Shown here: positions 55,193 to 64,000 of the stretch, in pieces | Position numbering within the stretch: position 1 is the stretch's first letter | Layout of the letters: each line of letters opens with the position of its first letter | NCBI RefSeq assembly: GCF_963678635.1 | Contig: NC_087062.1 | Location: 27,364,833 to 27,428,832, forward strand | Source of the DNA: Symsagittifera roscoffensis | Taxonomy: Eukaryota > Xenacoelomorpha > Acoela > Convolutidae | Length of the DNA: 64,000 nt | Reading direction: 5' to 3' | Made by a program: the position numbers and the translations under genes | Notes under the pieces: generated by a model | The model's input: only the letters and a program-made list of their open reading frames with translations | The model's database searches: none | Told to the model about the DNA's origin: nothing

Positions 55193-55230
55193 AGCTACAA
55201 CCTTGAAGCAGAAACGAAAAAAATATATTA
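55193..55230 (-). other. Splice-acceptor-like site just before the Gemin5 ATG
   Basis: The minus strand reads TATATTTTTTTCGTTTCTGC TTCAAG, then GTTGTAGCT, then ATG. A pyrimidine-rich tract with AG nine bases before the start codon mirrors the arrangement at NDUFA6. Confidence 0.5.
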
Positions 55231-55394
55231 AAGGTAGCTAATCAGGAATCAGGAAATTACAACTACAGTTATGAAGAAAAACATTTTGCTACGATTGCTT
55301 TTGACGGGAAAAGAGAAGATTTTATCGGATACGTTGATATTGTAAAATGAACTGAAGTTTTCGCACATTTTAAGGGAATCTTACGGTTTATAAG

Positions 55395-55520
55395 GCTGCT
55401 ACGTCAGCTTGACTTCGTTTATCTGAACATTGCACACTCTCAGGAACCCCTCTTTCCCTTTTATCGAAATGTAACCGACTGAGTTTCCATCCGTAAATGC
55501 GGTTTTACGACATATTACAT
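55395..55520 (-). pseudogene. GEMIN5: Duplicated fragment of Gemin5 exon 1
   Basis: About 120 bp match exon 1 at 54885-55008 in the same orientation with scattered substitutions. Shared runs include CACTCTCAGGAACCCCTCTT and CGAAATGTAACCGACTGAGT. The frame is broken and no splice sites flank it, so it is a dead partial duplication about 0.5 kb upstream of the original. Confidence 0.85.
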
Positions 55521-56110
55521 TTTGTGTTTGAATGAAGTTTTGTTTCCACATACTTAAATTTCAGTTATTAAAATTTCTGATACTGTAGTCAATTTGGGAG
55601 ATCAAGTGATTGTTGTTGTTGTGAATTTTCAGTAGGATACTGATGGGATGATACTGATTGGGAATGATTTTTATGTGTATCATCAAGATTATATGGTGAG
55701 AAAAACATTTCAAGTGAAACTTTATCAAATACGTGAAAATTATAAATTAAACGAACGTTTTCGTACAATTTTACAGCATCTTCGTGTTGGGTTTAAAAAT
55801 CAGCAAAAAACTTATTGGCACAGTCGAACCCACCGATGCACACGAAAATGGACGACTAAGGCGTTATCAGTGAATTCGTAATGAAAAGGAGGCTCAGAAT
55901 ATTCTAGAATTAAAATTTTCAAAAATTCGATTTGGGCCAGGATATTTCGGAGCAATGTGAAAACGGCCATTTTGTCCAAAAAAGCGATATCGGTTTCAAA
56001 AGTTTTAGAATAAAATGTTTTTTCTCACTTTGAAAAGAGATAATCCCGGAATTCTCATTATTTGTTCAATGTTTATAAACATTCTCATTTTTTCACTATT
56101 ATGGGATTTC
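55521..56110. other. No gene supported
   Basis: One plus-strand open frame (55648-55881, 77 codons) has no recognisable domain and AT-rich codon use. TGTTGTTGTTGT near 55610 is a short microsatellite. Nothing else was identified. Confidence 0.3.
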
Positions 56111-58835
56111 ACTTCAAGATAGAGCACATCATGATAGAGCACATCAGCCGTCTAACACTCACGGAGGTGCCCTGATTGCCATTAAGAACTCACTAAATTC
56201 CCAAAAAATAAAACTCGACGTCGATTGTTGTCCTATGTAACATAACCCTAGCCAACGAAACCATCTATATCTCCTCCTTTTACAACCCCCCTAGAGCCAG
56301 TCAATACAGATATGACTACCAATGTTTCAACAAAATTCTCGAAGCCATCCCTAAAAAGAGTAAAGCAGTCATATGCGGAGACATTAACTTTCCATCTACA
56401 AACTGGGACATCTTCAGCAGTCAAGAAAACGATGAACAAGAAATCCTAGAAATGTTAGAAGTTAGGCTTCTTCGACAGAGCATTAAGTTTCCGATCTGCG
56501 GCACAAACACGTTGGACGTTTTTCTGTATCAAAACTGTCAAGTATACTCTGAACACGACGAAAAATTGATAAGATTTATAACTGCTCTGATCATATTGCA
56601 ATCAGAACAGCAATAGAACTTGAAAACTTCGATCCTCCCCCAGCAATGACAAACTTCTACAGTTTTGGGTCAGGATATTATGACCGGATTGTTGGTGCCA
56701 TGAAAGATCGGCCCTTCAACCCCCAATGCTACACCAATGTTGACAATATGTAAAACGAACTTCAAGACTACTTAACCGATTTGATAGACACTCACATTCC
56801 AAAAAGAACCGAATATCGTCAATCGCTACCACCTTGGATTACACCGAGTACATCACATCAGATGAAAATGCTCAACACGCAAAAGAGGTTACTCGAAAAA
56901 CGACCAACTAGCTACCGAAAAAATAAGGTCCTCAAACTAGAAAGCCAAATCACTGAATTATGTGAACATGATCGAACCTCATACCAAGAAAAAAATGTTG
57001 GTTCAAGAAATTGTGGTCAAATTTACAAGCACCTTAAGCATATCAATAGAGCTTCGAACATCCCGAAACTGATCATGTTCAAAGACAAAAAGACATCAAT
57101 TCCAGAAGAAAAGGTAGAAATGTTTAACACATTTTTTCACTCAGTGTTTTCAGCCAAAGAGAACTACAACTTCCTTGACATAAAGTGCGAATCAGCTAAC
57201 AAACTTCAGCGTTTCAAACAAAACAATAAGTAAAATTCTGGCAAATATAGACACTACAAAAATTCGTGGACCAAATGGTCTACCTCCCGGGTTTTACCAA
57301 CGATGCGGCAAACAAATGAGTAATATACTCAATAAGCTTTTCAAGAATATTAAACGCATACGCAAAATGCCAACCAGTTGGAAAACAGTGGCTGTAATAC
57401 CCATTCACAAAAAGAACGACCCAAAAGATGTTGAAAACTAGCGCCCAATCTCCCTTCTAAACATTGACAGCAAAATCTTTGAAAAATGCATGTACTCTCC
57501 ACTCTACGAGCACTTTGAAGACCATCTTTCCATAAACCAACACGGTTTTATGAAGAAACGCTCCGTTATGAGCAACATGCTCCAATTCCTAAATCGAATA
57601 TTCAAAGCCCTGGATGAAAACCCCCATGATGAGATCATTGCTTTTTATGCTGATTTCTCCAAGGCCTTCGATAAAGTCCCCCACAAATTATTACTTCGAA
57701 AATTGAGTGATATTTGTGTAGGTGGATGCCTACTCGAAATCATCTACGACTATCTCAGAAACCAAAGCCAATTTGTTCGGGTTGATTTCTACACATCCAC
57801 CGTCCTTGAAATGACCAGCGGGGTGCCCCAAGGTTCACTCCTGGGCCCACTCCTGTTGTGTTTTTATAAATGATCTCTCTGAAGTCCTACGCTTCAGTGA
57901 CCCCTCAATATTTGCTGACGATCTACAAATTCTATCTGTTGGACGCAATTTAGATGAAATACAACTTGACTTAAACAAAATCGAAGATTGGGTTAGACAA
58001 AACAACATGGAACTGGCATTCGAAAAATGCGCTCAAATAAACTTCAGAGGTGTTGATATAAATCTATTTTTGAACGGAAATCGTGTACCTCAGCCAAAAT
58101 CTAGAAAAATCTAGGTATTCACATGTTAGGAGATCTTAGTTGGAGCACTCATCTAACCGAACGATTAAAAAAAGCGAACAAATTACTATACGTTCTAAGA
58201 CGAAATGTAGCATATAACGTCAACACCTTTGTAAAACTAGGTCCGTACAAATCAACATTACTGGCAATCCTAATCTACGGCTGTCACTGTGCAAACTTTC
58301 TGAGCAAAGACCTACAAAAACTTGAATTTTTTCAAAAGAAAGTTGTAAAGTGGATATGTGGAAAACACTGCCAAAAATACACTGATCAACTTAGAATGCT
58401 CAACATTTTACCTCTGCAACGTTCCTACAGACCAATGACTTATTTTTGCTTTCAAAACTCTGCATTGACTAAGAACAACGGAGCATCCCACTTCCCACAG
58501 CCAACAATACCCTAGACCGACGATTAGAGCCCTTCAAATTACCCAAAACTCGAACAGAAAAACGCAGGGGAGAATTCGTTTTTCGTACAACCAGAGTTGC
58601 AAAAAGAATTGATCATTTAGTCAATTTCAGGATAGAACAGGGACTCAAACAGCGCATCACAACTCTTATGTGGAAATTCTACAGTGAAAAATACAGTACC
58701 CTCAACCTCTGCACTTGGCAGATATGCTGCGACTGCACAACGTGCAAAAATAACTGGACAATATTATAAACTCTGTGGAAGAAATTCACACCAGTATTGT
58801 ACTGGAAAGCCACAACAACAACAACAACAACAAGG
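56110..58835 (+). pseudogene. CR1/Jockey-like non-LTR retrotransposon, decayed
   Basis: Plus-strand order: endonuclease remnants with HGGALIAIKNSL, SSFYNPPRA, VICGDINFPSTNWD (about 56372) and CSDHIAIRTAI (56583), that is the GDFN and SDH motifs; linker ESQITELCEHDRTSYQEKN; RT with GPNGLPPGFY, NEDPKDVEN-type and RPISLLN motifs, FYADFSKAFDKVPH (57646), SGVPQGSLLGPLL (57817) and FADDLQIL (57912); thumb LGDLSWSTHLTERLKKANKL. Stops or frameshifts occur near 56240, 57231, 57439, 57866 and 58112. A (CAA)n tail lies at 58813-58833. RT core motifs are intact but the frame is broken, so the copy is dead. The open frame at 57490-57873 is its best preserved block. Confidence 0.85.
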
Positions 58836-58868
58836 CCAAAGAAAAATCAAAAAAGCTAATTTTTTACT

Positions 58869-60330
58869 ACTCTAGATCCGGATGAAAACATAATATCTCT
58901 TGATGTGAAAAGTTTGTACACCAACGTTCCCGTGAAGGAAGCAATTGAAATTGCTTTACAGAAGCTGTACAGCCAGGAGTCTCCTCCTGAAATTCAAAGA
59001 GCAACCATGGAAAGGCTTTTGAATATGGCGGTCAGCAAAGTATGTTTCAAGTGTAATGATTCATAGTATGTACAAGTTGATGGTTTGGCAATGGGTGCGT
59101 CCCTAGCTGTAATTCTGGCAAACATATGGCTGAAAAAGTACGAGTTTGCTCTAAGACAAGAAATACCGGTGGGAACGGAGGTACAGCAAATTGATGACAA
59201 AAACGGCTTGTGCCCATAATGCAGCAGAAAAGTAACAATTATTTCAAAGGGGGTTGAATGCGAGAGTTGCCGAAACTGGTATAATCTAAAATACGGAAAA
59301 ATGTCCGATGACGTTTACGCATCAATAACCGAGATAGTCTGGTACTGTGATAGCTGCTGCCCAGCCGAGAACAAGGAGAAGGATACTCCCCAGGTGAAAC
59401 TGTTCCTCAGGTATGTGGATGACATTGTTAGAACAGTCAGAGGGGAGCCGAGTTGTCTTTTCGATGCCGCCAATTCTCTTCATCAAAATTTGCAGTTCAC
59501 TCTAGAAAAAACTAATTCGGAAGGTAATTTGCCGTTCCTGGATTTGAACATATATGTATCGCAGGCTGGCTTGTAACTTGCAGTTGGTATCAAAAACCAA
59601 CATATACAGGGACTATACTGAACTATAGAAGCTGCGCCCCAACTCAGTATAAGCGTAGTGTTATCCAAGGCACTGTACACAGGGTTTTTAGGAGTACATC
59701 TAGCTGGGAGCAATTTGATAAGGCTATGGAAATTAATAGGGCGCAATGGCTGACAAATCAGTACCCTGAAAATTGGTCCGCAAAGGTGGCTTCAGATGCC
59801 TTGTGCAAGATCATCGACGGTAAGTGCAAGCCCCTGGATAGTGAGAGGTGTTTGTCAGTTCAATCACCAAAGGATGGGAAGCCCCCAATGCTGATGGTGC
59901 AATATAGAAGTAAACAGAGCCAATGATTGGTAACAGGTTAAAAAAATTAACTAACGTTCAAGTGGTTTTCACAACAAGAAAACTAGAATCATTTTTACCA
60001 TCACTGAAGTCAGAGTTTTCTAACGACCTCAAGTCAAGAGTGGTTTATAAAGTGTACTGTAGTGGATGCACTTCCACCTATGTCCGACAAACTGTTCGAC
60101 ATTTGACCACTAGAATTGAGGAACACAAGAAAGCAGACTCACCGGTAGGCCTCCACCTTCAGCAATGCCAACTTGAGGGAAATAGCGCAGATCTTAGTTG
60201 AGAAATTATAGATAGGTCAAACAACCAAACAAAATTTCTAACACTAGAGGCAATACATATCAGGAAAGAGAAACCGGTCTTGAACACGCGCGATGAGTTT
60301 AGGAGCAGTGAGTTAACACTGAAAATTTAG
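58869..60330 (+). pseudogene. Penelope-like element (RT with PHD-like insert, GIY-YIG endonuclease), decayed
   Basis: Open in one frame from about 58869 to 59576 except TAG at 59064-59066 and TAA at 59217-59219. RT motifs: LDVKSLYTNVPVKEAIEI (motif A region), DGLAMGASLAVILANIWL (B), FLRYVDDIV (C, 59404) and GNLPFLDLNIY (D/E). Between B and C lies a Cys-rich segment (59211-59370): CxxC, GVECESCRNWYN, WYCDSCC, which fits a PHD finger except for its His. After a frameshift near 59575 come SWYQKPTYTGTILNYRSCAP and GTVHRVFRSTSSWEQFD. The endonuclease (59980-60200) has YKVYCSGC and TYVRQTVRHLTTRIEEH, a GIY-YIG domain of PLE type, followed after another stop by FLTLEAIHIRKEKPVLNTR. It is dead as it stands. 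Confidence 0.88.
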
Positions 60331-61240
60331 TCCAAAAATATTTTTGGTTTTTTATTTAAGACGTACATGCCTAAATCCAAATTATGACTCAGAAACTTCC
60401 AGACTAATTAATTTTAAAAATGTTTAATTAATTTTAGAAGTTAAAAGGATTTTCATCTTAATAGTAATTTAGAGGTCAACTGTGATTGGCTAATTTTTTA
60501 TCATGATGGTTTAGAACCAAATTGTATGTGGATTTTTGTAAACAAAATTTGTAAATTGATGTTTTATCGTCATTTAGATTAGTTTATTGTAAAAATCCTG
60601 ACGCTGCACATAAATGCGAAAACGTTTCAAATTTACTTTTTAACTAAAATTCCTTCTTTTTTTATACAGGGATGAACGAAAGGCTAACAAATAGCCAAAT
60701 TTTTTTCCTTGTCAAAACGTTTTCTTTTTAGGACGTTAAAAAACAATGCAAATATGAGCTCTGAAAACAGTACTAAAAAACATTCGTAGCTCAAGTGAAG
60801 CTCGACCCTACCAGTTTTTTGGAATCCGACAAATTTTCGTTGAGAAATGATCTTTTTTCCTGCTGCCAGTCATTCTGTTATCAATGTTTTTTTCTAGGAC
60901 TCATAACTTTATGAGTCGATTTTACCTTGATTTGATTGTAGTTTTTTTTGAAATACTATAACTAGAGCTTTTTGAAGCAATCCCAGTGAATTAGTTCAAA
61001 AAATTATAGTGTTTTCGACTTATCGAAACTTTTGCGAAAATTGACTTTTATCCTAATTCTGAGTTTTTCCTCGTGTTTTTGAAGTTTTACTTTTTACTGA
61101 GGAACGCAAGGTACTTAGAAGCCCTATCTGTGTTTTTGAAAAAAAGTAATTGAGTGATTACGAAGAACCTATTGTAGTTTTAGTTTCCAAGAATACCTAT
61201 TAGGGATGCCGTACCAAAAACATAAATCTATGCGAAGTAG
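60331..61240. other. No gene seen
   Basis: AT-rich sequence between the Penelope-like element and the right-hand satellite. It may contain the 3' tail of the former. No motif was recognised. Confidence 0.4.
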
Positions 61241-64000
61241 CCAAATAACACATTGAATTTTTTAAACGTTTTTTTTTCGTATCCATGTGTCAGTTTTTTC
61301 TGGCATATGGGTACAAGTCAGAGGGCTGGGCCATAGGGCCAGTCTTCTGGCCCGTTTTTCTTTTTTTATATTTTTTTTGTGCCTATCTAGAGAATTCCAG
61401 AGCTAAGAGCTGGCTTATAAACAATTGTAATTTTTAGGAAAAAGTTTTGATACAAAACAAGTTCACAGATGTTTTGCTTGAAAAACACTAATTTTGTGAT
61501 TTTTGTGTTTCCATAGGTTTCCATGCCTATTGCTGGTCTGTTTTCTTGTATGATCGAAGTTTTTTTTCCCTCTGGATCTAATTTTTCAAAGATTTTTTTT
61601 CGAATCCATGTGTCAGTTTTTTCTGGCATATGGGTACAAGTCAGAGGGCTAGGACATAGGGCCATTCTTCTGGGTCATTTTTTTTTGACATTTTGATTAA
61701 GTTATAATTGTGAGCAAAATATTGCGCCTATCTACAGAATTTCAGAGCTAAGAGCTGGCCTATGAACATTTGTAATTTTAAAGAAAAATTTTTGATACAA
61801 AAACAGTTTACAAATTTTTTGCTTAAAGAACACTAATATATTTATTTTTATGTTTTTATAGGTTTTCGTGCCTATTGCTGCACTGCTTTCTTGTCTGATC
61901 AAAGTTTTTTTCCCTCTTTGATCAATTTTTTCAAAAAATTTTAAAAAGTTTTTTTTTTTTCGTATACATGTGTCAGTTTTTTCTGGCATATGGGTACAAG
62001 TCAGAGAGCTGAGCCATAGGGCCAGTCTTCTGGACCGTTTATTTTTTTTGACTTTTTCATTAAGTGATATTTATGTGCGACATTTTACGCCAACTAGAAA
62101 AATCAAGAGCTAAGAGCTTGCCTATAAACAATTTTAATTTTTAGGAAAAAGTTTTGATACAAAAACAAGTTTACAGATGTTTTGCTTAGAGAACACTAAT
62201 TTTTTGAAATTTGTGTTTCCATAGGTTTCCGTGCCTATTTCTGCACTATTTTCTTGTCTGATCAACGTTTTTTTTTTCACTCTTTATCTATTTTTTAAAA
62301 AATTTTTAAAGTTTTTTTTCGTGTCCATGTGTCAGTTTTCTTCTGGCATATGGGTACAAGTCAGAGGGCTGGGCCATAAGGCCAGTCTTCTGGCCCGTTT
62401 ATTTTTTTTTGACTTTTTCGTTAAGTTTTAATTGTGTGCGACAGTTTGCGCCTATCACGAGAATTCCAGAGCTGAGAGCTAGCCTATGAACACTTGCAAT
62501 TTATAAGAAAAATTTTTGATACAAAAACAAGTATACAGATTTTTTGCTTAAAGAACACTAATACATTAATTTTTATATTCTTATAGTTTTCCGTGCCAAT
62601 TTTTGCACTGATTTCTTGTCTGCCCAACCTTTTTTTTCCCTCAGGAAGAATTTTCTTTAAAAATTTTCAAAGGTTTTTTTTCGTTTACATGTGTCGGTTT
62701 TTTCTTGCATATGGGTACAAATCAGAGAGCTGGGCCAAAGGGCCAGTCTTCTGGACCGTTTGTTTTTTTGAATTTTTCATTAAATTATAATTGTGTGCGA
62801 CATTTTTTGCGTATCAAGAAAATTCCAGAGCTAAGAGCTGGCCTATAAACAGTTGTAGTTTTTAGGAAAAAGTTTTGCTACAAAAACAAGTTTACACATG
62901 TTTTGCTTAAAGAACACTAATATATTGATTTTTGTGCTTCGCTTCCATAGGTTTCCGTGCCTGTTTCTGCGCTGTTTTCTTGTCTGATCAATGTTTTTTT
63001 TCACTCTATATCTATTTTTTTAAAAGTTTTTTAAAGGTTTTTTTTTCGTATCCATGTGTCAGTTTTTTCTGGCACATGGGTACAAGCCAGAGGGCTAAAA
63101 CATAGGGCCAGTCTTATGGGCCATTTAATTTTTATTGACGTTTTCATTAAGTAATAATTGTGTGCAAAATTTGCGCCTAACAAGAAATTTCCAGAGCTAA
63201 GAGCTCGCCTATGAACACTTGTAATTTTTAAGAAAAAGTTTTGATACACAAATAAGTTTACAGATGTTTTGCTTAGAGAACACTAATTTTTTGATTTTTG
63301 TGTTTCCATAGGTTTCCGTGCCTATTTCTGCACTATTTTCTTGTCTGATCAACGTTTTTTTCCCTCTGGATCAATTTTTTCAAAAAATTTTAAAAAGTTT
63401 TTTTTTTTCGTATACATGTGTCAGTTTTTTCTGGCATATGGGTACAAGTCAGAGAGCTGAGCCATAGGGCCAGTCTTCTGGACCGTTTGTTTTTTTTTGA
63501 CTTTTTCATTAAGTGATATTTATGTGCGACATTTTACGCCAACTAGAAAATTCAAGAGCTAAGAGCTTGCCTATAAACAATTTTAATTTTTAGGAAAAAG
63601 TTTTGATACAAAAACAAGTTTACAGATGTTTTGCTTAGAGAACACTAATTTTTTGATTTTTGTGTTTCCATAGGTTTCCGTGCCTATTTCTGCACTATTT
63701 TCTTGTCTGATCAACGTTTTTTTTTCACTCTTTATCTATTTTTTAAAAATTTTTTAAAGTTTTTTTTCGTGTCCATGTGTCAGTTTTCTTCTGGCATATG
63801 GGTACAAGTCAGAGGGCTGGGCCATAAGGCCAGTCTTCTGGCCCGTTTATTTTTTTTGACTTTTTCGTTAAGTTTTAATTGTGTGCGACAGTTTGCGCCT
63901 ATCACGAGAATTCCAGAGCTGAGAGCTGGCCTATGAACACTTGCAATTTTTAAGAAAAATTTTTGATACAAAAACAAGTATACAGATTTTTTGCTTAAAG
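61241..64000 (+). repeat. 360-bp satellite with higher-order structure, runs off the window
   Basis: The marker CATGTGTC(A/G)G recurs at 61284, 61608, 61968, 62326, 62688, 63053, 63415 and 63774: one spacing of 324 bp, then 358-365 bp. Each unit holds TCTGGCATATGGGTACAAGT, GGGCCAGTCTTCTGG, AGAGCTAAGAGCTGGCCTAT, TTTTGATACAAAAACAAGTT and TTTCCGTGCCTATTTCTGC. Units at 61968 and 63415 are nearly identical, as are 62326 and 63774, while neighbours differ more. This gives a four-unit higher-order period of about 1447 bp. Open frames of 65-92 codons in it are repeat by-products. Confidence 0.88.

Noticed and set aside
61387-63977. Repeated frames with MPEKTDTWIRKK- or GYKSESWA-like peptides in the right-edge satellite
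   Set aside because: They occur once per 360-bp unit on both strands with changing length, and have no conserved start or stop.

Overview
The window is animal (metazoan) nuclear DNA. It is AT-rich, its genes are split by GT-AG introns, and most of it is mobile-element and satellite sequence. Two genes are firmly recognised, both on the minus strand. The first is a Gemin5 orthologue in nine coding exons (55192 down to 24787, 1293 codons plus stop, every exon phase matching). The second is NDUFA6/B14, a LYR-family subunit of mitochondrial complex I, in two exons (21236 down to 18674). I cannot name the phylum. Both start codons sit 8-9 bases behind a polypyrimidine-AG splice acceptor. That fits spliced-leader trans-splicing (tunicates, flatworms, hydrozoans, ctenophores and others) or 5' UTR introns.

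Left part (1-18.6 kb). The last two exons of a coiled-coil protein gene lie on the plus strand (824-1886). They converge on the last two exons of an unrecognised minus-strand gene (7864-7058). A young, complete Ty1/copia retrotransposon (2158-7029) lies between the two stop codons. It has 338-bp LTRs that differ at one base and a perfect ACTCC target duplication. Gag, protease, integrase, RT and RNase H share one frame that is broken by two TGA codons. From 7.9 to 18.6 kb I see only non-coding repeats, including hAT-type MITEs, a hairpin-ended element (RepB) and a roughly 580-bp repeat (RepA).

Middle (18.6-55.2 kb). NDUFA6 is followed by Gemin5. Gemin5 exons are small but its introns hold large repeat insertions. 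Intron 8 (5.5 kb) contains a decayed satellite and one half of a 1.5-kb duplicated segment. Introns 6 and 4 contain tRNA-derived SINE-like elements, RepA and RepC copies, and a MITE. Intron 3 (13 kb) contains a 6.4-kb satellite with higher-order repeat structure. Next to it lies a non-LTR retrotransposon in which a piece of the ORF has been amplified into six tandem 628-bp units.

Right part (55.2-64 kb). Upstream of Gemin5 are a duplicated fragment of its own first exon, a decayed CR1/Jockey-like non-LTR element (about 56.1-58.8 kb) and a decayed Penelope-like element (58.87-60.33 kb). The Penelope-like RT carries a PHD-like zinc finger between motifs B and C. A 360-bp satellite with higher-order structure runs off the right edge.

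The two recognised genes are housekeeping genes without a direct link: Gemin5 serves snRNP assembly by the SMN complex, and NDUFA6 serves respiration. No prokaryotic-type system, CRISPR array or rRNA gene is visible. The unusual content is in the repeats and in how they arose.
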